A DNA stretch of 64,000 nt from Pseudomonas sp. RIT-PI-AD (lineage in GTDB: Bacteria; Pseudomonadota; Gammaproteobacteria; Pseudomonadales; Pseudomonadaceae): contig NZ_JANZKU010000014.1 in assembly GCF_025642785.1 (NCBI RefSeq), positions 1-64,000 of the forward strand, in the 5' to 3' direction. This document shows, in pieces, positions 46,959 through 57,629 of this stretch. The notes under the pieces are model-generated. The model saw only the letters and a list, made by a program, of their open reading frames with translations. It made no database searches and was not told the DNA's origin. The translations under genes were made by a program, and so were the position numbers. How positions within the stretch are numbered: position 1 is the stretch's first letter; every line of letters starts with the position of its first letter.

Positions 46959-48740
46959 TCAGCCTTGCTGCAAGTGGCCGTAGAGCTTGGCGTACAGGCC
47001 GCCCTCGGCGATCAGTTGATGGTGGCCGCCCTGCTCGGCGATGCGCCCACCGTCGAACACCAGCACCCGGTCGGCCTGCTTAACCGCGCTCAACCGGTGG
47101 GCGATGATCAGCGTGGTGCGGCCCTCGAGGAACTGCCCGAGGGCCTGGTGCAAGGCGTACTCGGTGGCGGCGTCGAGGGCCGAGGTGGCCTCGTCGAGGA
47201 TCACCACCTTGGGCTCGGCGAGCACCATCCGGGCGATCGCCAGGCGTTGCCGCTGGCCGCCGGACAGGCGCACGCCGGAACGCCCGACCACGCTGTCCAG
47301 GCCCTGCGGCAGGCTGCGCACGGTATCCGCCAGTTGGGCGATCTCCAGCGCCTGCCAGCACATCGCATCGCTGCGCTCGCGGCCCAGGGTGAGGTTGGCG
47401 CGCACCCTGTCGTTGAACAGCGCCGGGTGCTGCAATACCACCGCGACCTCCTCGCGCACCCGCTCCAGGCCGATCTCCTCCAGGCTCGCGCCGCCGAAGC
47501 GGATGCTGCCCGCCTGCGCCTGATACAGGCCCAGCAGCAACTGCACCAGGGTGCTCTTGCCGCCGCCGCTGGCACCGACGATGGCGACCTTCTCGCCGGG
47601 GGCGATGTCCAGGTCCAGCCCGTCCAGCACCACCTCGTCGGCATAGGCGAAATCCAGGCCGCGCACCTGGATGCCCACCGTCTGCCGGCCGGCGAAGGGG
47701 TCGCTGCCGCCGGGGTACTGCGGCTCGTCGGCCCGCGCCAGCAGTTCGTTGATCCGCTGCAGGGCGGCGCCGGCCCCGTAATAGGCGTATTGCAGGCTGA
47801 GCAACTGCTCCACCGGGCCGATCATGAACCACAGGTAGCTGAACACCGCGAGCATCTGCCCGATGGACAGGTCGGAGAACAGCACGGTGAGCATGGTCGC
47901 GGCGCGGAACACGTCGATGCCGAACTGGAACAGCAGGCCGCTGGCGCGGCTCGACGCATCGCTCTTCCACATCGACGCCACCGCGTAGTCGCGCACTTCG
48001 CGGGCGCGCAGGCCGAGGTTGCCGAAGAAATGGCCCTGGCGGTTGCCGGCGCGGATCTCCTGGATCGCCTCCAGGGTCTCGGTGAGCGCCTGGGTGAAGC
48101 GCGAGGTGCTGTCGTTCTCCAGCTTCTTCAGGTGCTTGACGCGCTTGCCCAGTTGCACCGTGGCGTAGATCACCAGCGGGTTGAACAGCAGGATCAGCAG
48201 CGCCAGCTTCCAATGCATCCACATCAGGATGGCGGCGGTGCCGGTCAGGGTCAGCATGGCCACCAGGAAGCGACTGAGGGTCTCGCCGACGAATTTGTCC
48301 AGGGTGTCCAGGTCGGTCACCAGGTGCGCGCTGACCGTGCCGCCCCCGAGGTTCTCGTATTCGCCGAGGGAGATCCGCTTGAGCCGCTCGATCAGGCGCA
48401 CCCGCAGGCGATACACGATGTCCTTCGACAACCGCGCGAACAGGCGCGCCTGCAGGACGTTGAAGGTCAACGCGAAGCTGCGCAGCAGCAGGGTGGCGAC
48501 CAGCATCAGGCCGATGTAGCCCACCGGCTGCTCCCAGGCCGCCGGCAGCAAGCGGTCCATGAAGCGCAGCGCGGCATCGCCCTTGCCGAGCAACACTTCG
48601 TCCACCAGCAAGGGCAATAGCAAGGGAATCGGCACGCTGCACAGGGTGGCGAGCACCGCGATGCCGTTGGCCAGCCAGAGGGATTTGCGGTGACGCAGGA
48701 TCAAACGGCGGATTTCCGCCCAACTCAGGCGATCAGGCAT
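46959..48740 (-). CDS. ABC transporter ATP-binding/permease half-transporter (MsbA-like)
   Basis: Fused exporter of 593 residues: six-TM type 1 exporter domain (about 1-310) and an ATPase domain (about 350-590) with Walker A GASGGGKST, signature LSGGQRQR, DEATSALD, and the switch His in AHRLS. It probably works as a homodimer. The substrate cannot be predicted; lipid, peptide or drug export are all possible. It overlaps the end of the upstream DsbA-like gene by 8 bases, so the two are likely co-translated. Confidence 0.92.
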   Translation of the reverse strand: MPDRLSWAEIRRLILRHRKSLWLANGIAVLATLCSVPIPLLLPLLVDEVLLGKGDAALRFMDRLLPAAWEQPVGYIGLMLVATLLLRSFALTFNVLQARLFARLSKDIVYRLRVRLIERLKRISLGEYENLGGGTVSAHLVTDLDTLDKFVGETLSRFLVAMLTLTGTAAILMWMHWKLALLILLFNPLVIYATVQLGKRVKHLKKLENDSTSRFTQALTETLEAIQEIRAGNRQGHFFGNLGLRAREVRDYAVASMWKSDASSRASGLLFQFGIDVFRAATMLTVLFSDLSIGQMLAVFSYLWFMIGPVEQLLSLQYAYYGAGAALQRINELLARADEPQYPGGSDPFAGRQTVGIQVRGLDFAYADEVVLDGLDLDIAPGEKVAIVGASGGGKSTLVQLLLGLYQAQAGSIRFGGASLEEIGLERVREEVAVVLQHPALFNDRVRANLTLGRERSDAMCWQALEIAQLADTVRSLPQGLDSVVGRSGVRLSGGQRQRLAIARMVLAEPKVVILDEATSALDAATEYALHQALGQFLEGRTTLIIAHRLSAVKQADRVLVFDGGRIAEQGGHHQLIAEGGLYAKLYGHLQQG

Positions 48741-49365
48741 GCGCGCCGCGCTCCAGCCAACGGGTCAGCAGCGGCGCCAGTTCCTCCAGCGGTCGGTAGC
48801 CGTTGGTCAACAGCGCCAGTTGCCCGTCGCGCTCGGCCAGCAGCGTGGGGAACCCGGCGATGCCCAAGTCCTGCACCCAGGCGTAGTCGGCGGCCGTCGC
48901 CTCGCGCGCGGGGATGCCATCGAAAGCCTCGGCGAATTCGATGCGCGGGACGCCGGCACGCTCGGCCAGCTCCACCAGCACCCGCGCCTGGGTCACGTCG
49001 CGACCCTCGCAATAGAAGGCCTCCTGGATCAGGCGGTTCAGCGGCCAGACGCTCTGCGGGTCCAGCGCTCGCACCGTGACCAGGGCACGCCCGGCCGGCT
49101 CGGTGTCGTAGACGAAACCTTCCGGCAGGCCCTCGGCGTAGTTGAACAGTTGCCCGGTGGTGGCGTTCACCGCCTGCCAGTAGGCCAGGATGCGCACGCG
49201 CCCGGCCGGGTCGAGGGCCGCGCGTTCGCGACGCAGGCTGCCGACCACCAGGTGCAGCGGCACCCCGGCGGCCTCCGCCTGGCGCCCCAGGGCCTCGAGG
49301 ACCGGGGCGAAGCCCCAGCACCAGGAACACAGCGGGTCCATCACATACAGCAGGCGGGCGGGCAT
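48733..49365 (-). CDS. DsbA/FrnE-family thioredoxin-fold protein
   Basis: Protein of 210 residues with a thioredoxin fold and a CSWC active-site motif (C13, C16) in MDPLCSWCWGF. There is no signal peptide, so it is cytoplasmic, like other DsbA-like/FrnE proteins that act as thiol oxidoreductases or glutathione S-transferase kappa relatives. Lengthwise it matches the DSBA domain alone. GAGGA precedes ATG 49365. Overlap with the ABC exporter gene hints at a shared role. Confidence 0.88.
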   Translation of the reverse strand: MPARLLYVMDPLCSWCWGFAPVLEALGRQAEAAGVPLHLVVGSLRRERAALDPAGRVRILAYWQAVNATTGQLFNYAEGLPEGFVYDTEPAGRALVTVRALDPQSVWPLNRLIQEAFYCEGRDVTQARVLVELAERAGVPRIEFAEAFDGIPAREATAADYAWVQDLGIAGFPTLLAERDGQLALLTNGYRPLEELAPLLTRWLERGAHA

Positions 49366-49440
49366 GGCGGTTCCTCTTCTAAAGGGCGCGCCACGCGCAC
49401 CGGGGAGGGTCGGACGGGGCGCCGGCGACGCCCGTCCGGG

Positions 49441-50385
49441 TCACGGGTCCAGCGGTTGCCGCGGGTCGCGCCCCAGCGGATGGGGCTGGTTGCGCGCCTT
49501 GGCCAGTTCGATCTGCTTCTGCCGTTCGCGGGCGCCGGCCCGGGTCTTCTCGCTCAGGGAATCCCAGCAATGCGGGCAGCTGATGCCCGGCGCATAGTGT
49601 TCGGACTGGCGATCCTCCAGCGAGATCGGGTTGCGGCAGGCATGGCATTGATCGTAGTCGCCGGCGGTCAGGTCGTGACGCACCGTGACCCGGTTGTCGA
49701 AGACGAAGCAGTCGCCGCGCCAGCGGCTTTCCTCCTCGGGCACCTCTTCCAGGTACTTGAGGATACCGCCCTTGAGGTGGAAGACCTCCTCGAAGCCGGC
49801 GCCGAGCATGTAGCTGGAGGCCTTCTCGCAACGGATGCCGCCGGTGCAGAACATCGCCACCTTCTTGTGCCGGGTCGGGTCGTAGTGCGCCTTGATGTAC
49901 TCGGGGAATTCGCGGAACGACTTGGTCTTGGGATCGACCGCGCCTTCGAAGGTGCCGATGGCCACCTCGTAGTCGTTGCGCGTGTCGATCAGCAGCACCT
50001 CGGGGTCCTCGATCAGCGCGTTCCAGTCCTTGGGCGCCACGTAGGTGCCGACCCGCAGGTTGGGGTTCACGCCCGGCACGCCGAGGGTGACGATCTCTTT
50101 CTTCAGCTTGACCTTGGTGCGATAGAACGGCTGCTCGTCGCAATAGGACTCCTTGTGGTCGACGTCGGCCAGGCGCGGATCGCGCTTGAGCCAGTCGAGC
50201 AAGGCGTCGATGCCCGCTCGGCTGCCGGAGACGGTGCCGTTGAGGCCTTCCTCGGCGAGCAGCAGGGTGCCCTTGATGCCGTTGTCGAGCAGGGTTTGCA
50301 GCAGGGGTTCGCGCAACGCGACGTAGTCGTCCAGGGTGACGAACTTGTACAGCGCCGCCACGACGATGTTCGGGGAGCGGGTCAT
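49441..50385 (-). CDS. trhO: tRNA U34 hydroxylase TrhO (rhodanese family)
   Basis: Oxygen-dependent hydroxylation of uridine 34 in tRNA, a step toward cmo5U/mo5U. The 314 residues contain an N-terminal ferredoxin-like region, a rhodanese domain with active-site loop [10 protein letters not shown] (C180), and a C-terminal cysteine-rich part (CHAC ... CPHC) that looks like a zinc site. This is the YceA/TrhO architecture. GGAG lies 8 bases upstream of ATG 50385. Confidence 0.93.
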   Translation of the reverse strand: MTRSPNIVVAALYKFVTLDDYVALREPLLQTLLDNGIKGTLLLAEEGLNGTVSGSRAGIDALLDWLKRDPRLADVDHKESYCDEQPFYRTKVKLKKEIVTLGVPGVNPNLRVGTYVAPKDWNALIEDPEVLLIDTRNDYEVAIGTFEGAVDPKTKSFREFPEYIKAHYDPTRHKKVAMFCTGGIRCEKASSYMLGAGFEEVFHLKGGILKYLEEVPEEESRWRGDCFVFDNRVTVRHDLTAGDYDQCHACRNPISLEDRQSEHYAPGISCPHCWDSLSEKTRAGARERQKQIELAKARNQPHPLGRDPRQPLDP

Positions 50386-50520
50386 GTGGTTTTCTCCAGT
50401 GGTCGCCCTCGCAAAGGGCGGACCTTTTCATCGAATCGCCCCGCCGACGCGGCCGGCGGGGCGACTTCTACAGCATCCGGGCGCACCGGCCGGGACCGGG
50501 CGCGCGGATCGGCGAGCGTC

Positions 50521-50826
50521 TCAGGTGTCGTGCTTGCTGCCGCCGCGACAGGTCGGCGAGTCCGGCGCGGCGCCCTGGGCGGCCCATTCCTCGGGGGTGT
50601 AGGTGTGCAGCGCCAACGCGTGGAAACGCCCCATGAGGTCGCCGAGGGTGGCGTAGACCTTCTGGTGGCGCTTGACCGCGTTCAGCCCGGCGAACGCCGG
50701 GCTGACCACCACCGCCTTGAAATGGGTCTCCAGGCCGCGGCTGTGCATGTGGCTTTCGTCCTGCACGTCCAGATGCTGCGGCTCGAGGGCATCCAGGGCC
50801 CGGCCGATGGCGTCGCGCATGCTCAT
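50521..50826 (-). CDS. BolA family protein
   Basis: Small protein of 101 residues with the BolA/IbaG fold, including the invariant His and the FAGLNAVKRHQKVYATLG segment, then FHALALHTYTPEEW. BolA proteins pair with monothiol glutaredoxins in iron-sulfur trafficking and affect morphology and stress response. The start follows the DUF2059 stop by two bases (TGAGCATG) without its own Shine-Dalgarno, suggesting coupled translation. The C-terminal tail (SPTCRGGSKHDT) carries a lone cysteine. Confidence 0.93.
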   Translation of the reverse strand: MSMRDAIGRALDALEPQHLDVQDESHMHSRGLETHFKAVVVSPAFAGLNAVKRHQKVYATLGDLMGRFHALALHTYTPEEWAAQGAAPDSPTCRGGSKHDT

Positions 50827-50828
50827 GC

Positions 50829-51371
50829 TCAGGGCTTCTTGGCCGGCTCGGCGGCTTTCTTGGCAGGCTCGGCGGCCTGTTTCGGCGAGAGTTCGCCGGT
50901 CATGTCTTCCAGCAGCTTGTTCACCACCGGCACCGCGGGCTCCAGCTTGGCCTGGGTCAGGCGCGCGGCCTCGTTACCCAGCTGCGGCATCTTTTCCATC
51001 ATTTTCTTGCCGGTGGGCGACTGGTAGAAGGCGATCATGTCCTTCAACTCGGTTTCGCTGAAATTGCTCACGTACAGCTTGACCAGATCGGGCTTGAGCT
51101 TGTCCCAGCCGACCGCCTTGTCCAGGGCTGCGTTGGCCTTGGCGGTGTAGGTCTCCAGGGTGGCTTTCTTGGTCGCCGGCGCCTGCAGTTGCTCGAAGCG
51201 CTGGTTGAACATCTGCTGCACCTGCCCGTAGAGCGCCACGGTGCCCTGATCCGCATGCATGAGCTTGAGGAAGCTTTCGGCGCTGGCGGCATGGCTGGAA
51301 GCGTCGGCCAGGACCTGGCTGCTGGCGCAGGCCAGCAGAGCGGCAGTGCAGAGTACGCGAAGCTTGGTCAT
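50829..51371 (-). CDS. DUF2059 periplasmic protein
   Basis: Exported protein of 180 residues. It has a signal peptide (MTKLRVLCTAALLACASSQVLA), a helical DUF2059 domain (about 70-140, FSETELKDMIAFYQSPTGKKM), and a Lys/Ala/Pro-rich C-terminus with two AAEPAKK repeats. AAAGGA 6 bases upstream fixes ATG 51371, although an open frame extends further. The function is unknown. It is co-transcribed with the BolA gene and divergent from fumC. Confidence 0.88.
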   Translation of the reverse strand: MTKLRVLCTAALLACASSQVLADASSHAASAESFLKLMHADQGTVALYGQVQQMFNQRFEQLQAPATKKATLETYTAKANAALDKAVGWDKLKPDLVKLYVSNFSETELKDMIAFYQSPTGKKMMEKMPQLGNEAARLTQAKLEPAVPVVNKLLEDMTGELSPKQAAEPAKKAAEPAKKP

Positions 51372-51564
51372 GAGTATCCTTTGAGTTGAACGGGGCAGGT
51401 AGGCCCGGGGGCGGCCATTCTGCGCCCAAGCGGCGGCGACGCTCAAGCCGTCGAGACGTATGGCGGCACCTGGCCAGGCGCCATTAGGCGGGCCGGCGGG
51501 GCGAAGGAACCACCTCCGGCCGATGCAGCCTAAACTGCGGATTCCAATCAGCAGGAGTGAGCGC

Positions 51565-52951
<1,387 letters not shown>

Positions 52952-52959
<8 letters not shown>

Positions 52960-53572
52960 CGCCGCCAAGAGCGGCGCCACGCCGCTGGAGGGCGATGGCA
53001 AACGCATCCTGCTGGTGTTCGGCAACCCTAAGTCCAGCAGCCTCTGCCAGGCCCTGGGCGAGGCCTATACCCAGGGCGCCCGCGGCCGCGGCCACGTGGT
53101 GCGCCAGTTGAAGCTGGGCGAAATGCACTTCGACCCGATCCTGCGCGAAGGCTACGACCAGAGCCAGGAGCTGGAGCCGGACCTGCTCGAGGCGCAGCGG
53201 CAGATCCACTGGGCGCAGCACCTGGTGTTCGTCTATCCGGTCTGGTGGGGCGGACCGCCGGCGCTGCTGAAGGGCTTCTTCGACCGGGTGCTGCTGCCCG
53301 GCTTCGCCTTCGGGTACCGGGCGCGTTCGTCGCTGTGGGACAAGTTGCTCGCCGGGCGCACCGCCGACCTGCTGGTGACCCTGGACACGCCGAGCTGGTA
53401 CTTCCGCTGGATTTACGGCGCCCCCGCCCATCGCCAGATGGTGCGCACCATCCTCGGCTTCTGCGGGGTGAAAACCCGGCGCCTTGTGGAGTTCTCGCCG
53501 GTGCGCCCGGCCCGCGAGGAACAGCGCCAGCGCTGGCTGCACAAGGCCGAGCGACTCGGCAAGGGCGCCTGA
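52952..53572 (+). CDS. NAD(P)H:quinone oxidoreductase, flavodoxin-like fold
   Basis: FMN/FAD-dependent reductase of 206 residues, DT-diaphorase/MdaB-like. Evidence is the N-terminal flavin phosphate loop in [15 protein letters not shown] and the family segment [22 protein letters not shown]. Two-electron reduction of quinones is the usual role. ATG overlaps the fumC end by 8 bases. Its stop abuts the stop of the convergent EamA gene in the palindrome TGATCA. Confidence 0.9.
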
Positions 53573-54538
53573 TCAGGTCGGCGGAAGCTCTCGGCGCAGG
53601 CGCCGGGCGCGGTAGCCGCGGACCAGCGAGGGCCCCAGGGCGGTCAGGGCCGACCCCAACACCACCAGTAGCGCGCCGCCGTAGCCGATCAGGTTGATCT
53701 GCTCCGGCTGCACGTGCTCGGGCCACAGCCAGGCGGCCAGCGCCACCGCCAGGAAGGTCACCAGGGGCGTGATCGCCAACGCCGCGCTGACCCGCGAGGC
53801 CTCCCAATGGGCCAGGGCCTCGGCGAAGGCCCCGTAGGCCACCAGGGTGTTCAGGCAGCAGGCCAACAGCAGCCACGCCTGGCCGGCGCTCAGGTTCACC
53901 AGATCCAGGGGGTGGACGAAGGGGGTCAGCAAGAGGGCGCAGCACAGGTAGATCACCATCATCACCTGCACCGAGGTCCACACCGTCAGCAGTTGCTTCT
54001 GCGCCAGCCCATAGAAGGTCCAGACGCAGGCCGCGCCGAGGACGATCAGCACGCCGGTGGTGTAGCTCGACAGGGAGCCGAGCAACTCGTCCAGGCGCTG
54101 GTTGAAGAAGAGGCCGAAGCCCAGCAGCATCACCCCCAGGCCGACGGCCTGCCCCACCCCGAAGCTTTCCTTGAAGATGAACAGGCTACCGATCAGCAGC
54201 AGGATCGGCGCCACCTGGATCACCAGTTGCGCGGTGCCCGGGCTGAGCAGGCGCAGGCCGATCAGGTAGAGCACGTAGTTGCCGAGCAGGCCGCCCACCG
54301 CGGCGAGCAGGAGCCAGGCGCCCTTGCGGCCTAGGGGACGAAAGGCGGGCAGGCGGCGCTTGGCGATCAGCCAGAGCAGCAGCAGCGAGCCAGACACCAT
54401 CAGTCGGTACCAGGTGACCGTGAGCGGGTCCATGCCCCGCAGGACTTCCTTGAGCTTGATCGGCAGGATGCCCCAGAGCACCGCGGTGACCAGGGTCAGG
54501 AACAGGCCGTGTAGCCAGCGGCCGGAGGAAATATGCAT
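53573..54538 (-). CDS. EamA/DMT-family permease
   Basis: Inner-membrane transporter of 321 residues with ten predicted TM helices in two EamA repeats (about 12-145 and 155-290), like RarD/RhaT-type metabolite exporters. The substrate is unknown. No Shine-Dalgarno stands out before ATG 54538. It converges on the quinone reductase gene with no space between stop codons. Confidence 0.9.
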   Translation of the reverse strand: MHISSGRWLHGLFLTLVTAVLWGILPIKLKEVLRGMDPLTVTWYRLMVSGSLLLLWLIAKRRLPAFRPLGRKGAWLLLAAVGGLLGNYVLYLIGLRLLSPGTAQLVIQVAPILLLIGSLFIFKESFGVGQAVGLGVMLLGFGLFFNQRLDELLGSLSSYTTGVLIVLGAACVWTFYGLAQKQLLTVWTSVQVMMVIYLCCALLLTPFVHPLDLVNLSAGQAWLLLACCLNTLVAYGAFAEALAHWEASRVSAALAITPLVTFLAVALAAWLWPEHVQPEQINLIGYGGALLVVLGSALTALGPSLVRGYRARRLRRELPPT

Positions 54539-54734
54539 GACAGCCTCGAAAGCACGGCCCGGACGACGGGGACGGACCAGCCCGGCATTCTAGGCCGCAT
54601 GGAGGCCATCCCGACAGGTACAGTTGCCATCCCTTGCCGGACTCGGCTCCTCGACCGCGCTGGAACCGGTGTCCGGCGCGTTCCGCGCGGCAATGAAAAG
54701 CGCGCCGGAGCGCGCTCGATGGTACCGGACGAAC

Positions 54735-55919
54735 TCAGCGCACGGCTTCGAACAACCCGGTGGCGCCCATCCCGCCGCCGACGCACATGGTCACCACCCC
54801 GTAGCGCAGGTCGCGGCGTTGCAGCTCGCGGATCAGGTGGCCGACCTGGCGCGAGCCGGTCATGCCGAAGGGGTGGCCGATGGAAATCGAACCGCCGTTG
54901 ACGTTGTATTTCTCCGGGTCGATGCCCAGGCGGTCGCGGCAGTAGAGGCACTGCGAGGCGAAGGCCTCGTTCAGTTCCCAAAGGTCGATGTCCTCCACCT
55001 TCAGGCCCTTGGCGCCGAGCAGGCGCGGCACCGAGAACACCGGGCCGATGCCCATCTCGTCCGGCTCGCAACCGGCGACGGCGAAGCCGCGGAAGAACGC
55101 CTTGGGCTCGAGGCCGAGTTCGAGCGCCTTGTCCAGGCTCATCAGCAGGGTCATGGAAGCACCGTCGGACAACTGCGAGGCATTGCCGGCGGTGACCGAG
55201 CCGTCCTCGGCGAACACCGGTTTGAGCGCGGCCAGGCTTTCCAGGCTGGTCTCGGGGCGGTTGCAGTCGTCGCGCTCGACCACGCCGTCGAGGATGCGCG
55301 TCTCGCCGCTGGCCTTGTCCTCGACCTGGTAACGGACCTCCATCGGCACGATCTCGTCGTCGAACAGGCCGTCGCGCTGGGCCCGGGCGGTTCGCAGCTG
55401 GCTCTGCAGGGCATAGGCGTCCTGCTGCTCGCGGGTCACCCCGTAGCGCCGGGCGACGATCTCGGCGGTCTGCCCCATGGGGTAATAGATGCCCGGCAGG
55501 CTCGCCTGGATCAGCGGGTTGTAGAGGTGATCGGTGTTGACGCTCTTCAACGTCAGGCTGATGGACTCGACGCCGCCGGCGACGATGATCTCGCTGCACC
55601 CCGAGGCGATTTGGTTGGCGGCGATGGCGATGGCCTGCAGCCCGGAGGAGCAGTAGCGGTTGAGGGTCATCCCGGCGACGTCCTTGCCGAGCCTCGACAG
55701 CACCGCGACGTTGCGCCCGATATTGTAGCCCTGGGCGCCCTCGTTGGAGGCGGCGCCGACGATGCAGTCCTCCACCCGTTGCGGGTCGAGGCCGGTGCGG
55801 GCCAGCAAGGCGTTCACGCAGTGGGCGGCCATGTCGTCGGGCCGGGTCAGGTTGAACTTGCCGCGGAAGGATTTGGCCAGGCCGGTCCTCACGCTGTCGA
55901 CGATCACCACTTCACGCAT
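54735..55919 (-). CDS. acetyl-CoA C-acyltransferase (thiolase)
   Basis: Thiolase of 394 residues. The acylated cysteine is in NRYCSSGLQ (C90), the histidine in SIGHPFGMTGSR, and the second catalytic cysteine in TMCVGGGMG. The start at 55919 (MREVVIVDSVRTGLAKSFRG) fits the family; the frame continues upstream without homology. A degradative FadA-type beta-oxidation or a degradation-pathway thiolase is more likely than a PHB-type one, but the substrate chain length is not clear. It is a single gene here without a fadB partner. Confidence 0.92.
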   Translation of the reverse strand: MREVVIVDSVRTGLAKSFRGKFNLTRPDDMAAHCVNALLARTGLDPQRVEDCIVGAASNEGAQGYNIGRNVAVLSRLGKDVAGMTLNRYCSSGLQAIAIAANQIASGCSEIIVAGGVESISLTLKSVNTDHLYNPLIQASLPGIYYPMGQTAEIVARRYGVTREQQDAYALQSQLRTARAQRDGLFDDEIVPMEVRYQVEDKASGETRILDGVVERDDCNRPETSLESLAALKPVFAEDGSVTAGNASQLSDGASMTLLMSLDKALELGLEPKAFFRGFAVAGCEPDEMGIGPVFSVPRLLGAKGLKVEDIDLWELNEAFASQCLYCRDRLGIDPEKYNVNGGSISIGHPFGMTGSRQVGHLIRELQRRDLRYGVVTMCVGGGMGATGLFEAVR

Positions 55920-56034
55920 GCCGCACCTCGGTTCTTGTTGGAATGGACGAGGCGCTGAGGATAGGGCCGGGCGCTCGGGTCCGGCGACGATCATTCACTC
56001 GGCGTATGCGCGGTCATCCCCGGCGCCGGGCGGC

Positions 56035-57525
56035 TCAGGCGTTGCGCTCCAGGGCCCGCTCCAGGGCATCGTTCAGCGTGCGCAGCACCTTGACCCGGGC
56101 GAAGCGCTTGTCGTTGGCCTCCACCAGGGTCCAGGGCGCGATCTCGGTGCTGGTGCGGTCGACCATGTCGCCCACCGCGTCGACGTACTGGTCCCACTTG
56201 TCGCGGTTGCGCCAGTCCTCCTCGGTGATCTTGTAGCGCTTGAAGGCGATGGTCTCGCGCTCCTTGAAGCGGCTCATCTGGGTCTGCTGGTCGATCGCCA
56301 GCCAGAATTTCACCAGCACGATGCCGTGGGCGTCGAGTTGCTCCTCGAACGCGTTGATCTCGCTGTAGGCGCGCAGCCAATCGGCCTCGGAGCAGAACCC
56401 CTCGACCCGCTCCACCAGCACCCGGCCGTACCAGGAGCGGTCGAAGATGGTCAGCATGCGGCGCTGCGGGACGTGCCGCCAGAACCGCCAGAGATAGGGC
56501 TGGGCGCGCTCCTCCTCGGTGGGCGCGGCGATCGGCACCACGTGGTACTGGCGCGGGTCGAGGGCCGCGGTGACCCGGCGGATCGCACCGCCCTTGCCCG
56601 CCGCGTCGTTACCTTCGAACACCGCCATCACCGCGTGCCGGCGGTAGCGCTTGTCGCGCACCAGCCCGGCCAGGCGCGCCTGCTCGAAGGCGATCTGCGC
56701 GTGGTAGTCGTCTTTCTCCAGTTTCTGCCCGAGGTCGAGGCTGTCGAGCAGCGCGCGATTGTCCAGGCTCGACATCAGCGGCGCGGTGTGGGGCCGGCGC
56801 TTGGGTTCGGCGCTGTCCTTCAGCGCTGCCTGCAGGCCTTCGAGGATGATCCGCCCGACGCTGAGGCTGCGGTAATAGGGATCGACGCCCTCGATCACGT
56901 ACCAGGGCGCGTAGTCGTGGCTGGTACGGCGCAGCACGCGCTCGCCGAAGCGCACGTACTTGTCGTAGACCTTGCTCTGCTTCCAATCCAGGTCGCTGAT
57001 CTGCCAACTGCGCTGGGGGTCCTTCTCCAGGGCCTTGAGGCGGTGGCGCAACTGCTTCTTCGACAGGTGGAACCAGAATTTGAAGATCAGCGCACCCTCG
57101 TCGCAGAGCATTCGCTCCAGGCGCTCGGCGGAATCGATGGCTTGGTCCAGGCGCGCGTCCTTGATGTCGCCGTCGACCCGCGCATGCAGCATCTGGCTGT
57201 ACCAGTTGCCGAAGAAGATCCCGGTCCGCCCCTTGGGCGGCAGGCGGCGCCAGAAGCGCCATTGCGCGGGGCGCGCCAGTTCCTCGTCGGTGGGCAGCAT
57301 GAAGCTCTCCACCTGGATCAGCCGCGGGTCCATCCACTCGTTGAGCAGCTTAACGGTTTCGCCCTTACCGGCGCCCTCGATGCCGTTGATCAGGATCAGC
57401 AGCGGGAAGCGCGCCTGCTGTTTCAATTCGAACTGCGCGTCCAGCAAGGCCTCGCGCAGCTCGGCGACGGCGGACTCGTAGGTGTCCTTGTCGATGGAAT
57501 GACCGATTTCGGCGGACTCGAACAT
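56035..57525 (-). CDS. pap: polyphosphate:AMP phosphotransferase (class II PPK2)
   Basis: Transfers phosphate from polyphosphate to AMP to give ADP. The 496 residues contain two tandem PPK2 domains, each with a Walker A-like loop: GIEGAGKGE (49-57) and EGNDAAGKGG in the second half. It follows the P. aeruginosa Pap architecture, where the C-terminal copy is the main catalytic one. It is divergent from mnmC with a 104-base shared promoter region. Confidence 0.93.
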   Translation of the reverse strand: MFESAEIGHSIDKDTYESAVAELREALLDAQFELKQQARFPLLILINGIEGAGKGETVKLLNEWMDPRLIQVESFMLPTDEELARPAQWRFWRRLPPKGRTGIFFGNWYSQMLHARVDGDIKDARLDQAIDSAERLERMLCDEGALIFKFWFHLSKKQLRHRLKALEKDPQRSWQISDLDWKQSKVYDKYVRFGERVLRRTSHDYAPWYVIEGVDPYYRSLSVGRIILEGLQAALKDSAEPKRRPHTAPLMSSLDNRALLDSLDLGQKLEKDDYHAQIAFEQARLAGLVRDKRYRRHAVMAVFEGNDAAGKGGAIRRVTAALDPRQYHVVPIAAPTEEERAQPYLWRFWRHVPQRRMLTIFDRSWYGRVLVERVEGFCSEADWLRAYSEINAFEEQLDAHGIVLVKFWLAIDQQTQMSRFKERETIAFKRYKITEEDWRNRDKWDQYVDAVGDMVDRTSTEIAPWTLVEANDKRFARVKVLRTLNDALERALERNA

Positions 57526-57629
57526 GCATGATCTCCTGGCTGTGTCGCTTCAAGGTAGCGGATCGCGCCGCGGCTGTCTGCGCGACGAATCGGCTACTAT
57601 CCGCACCTTTCCGTTGCCATGGGCCGTCC

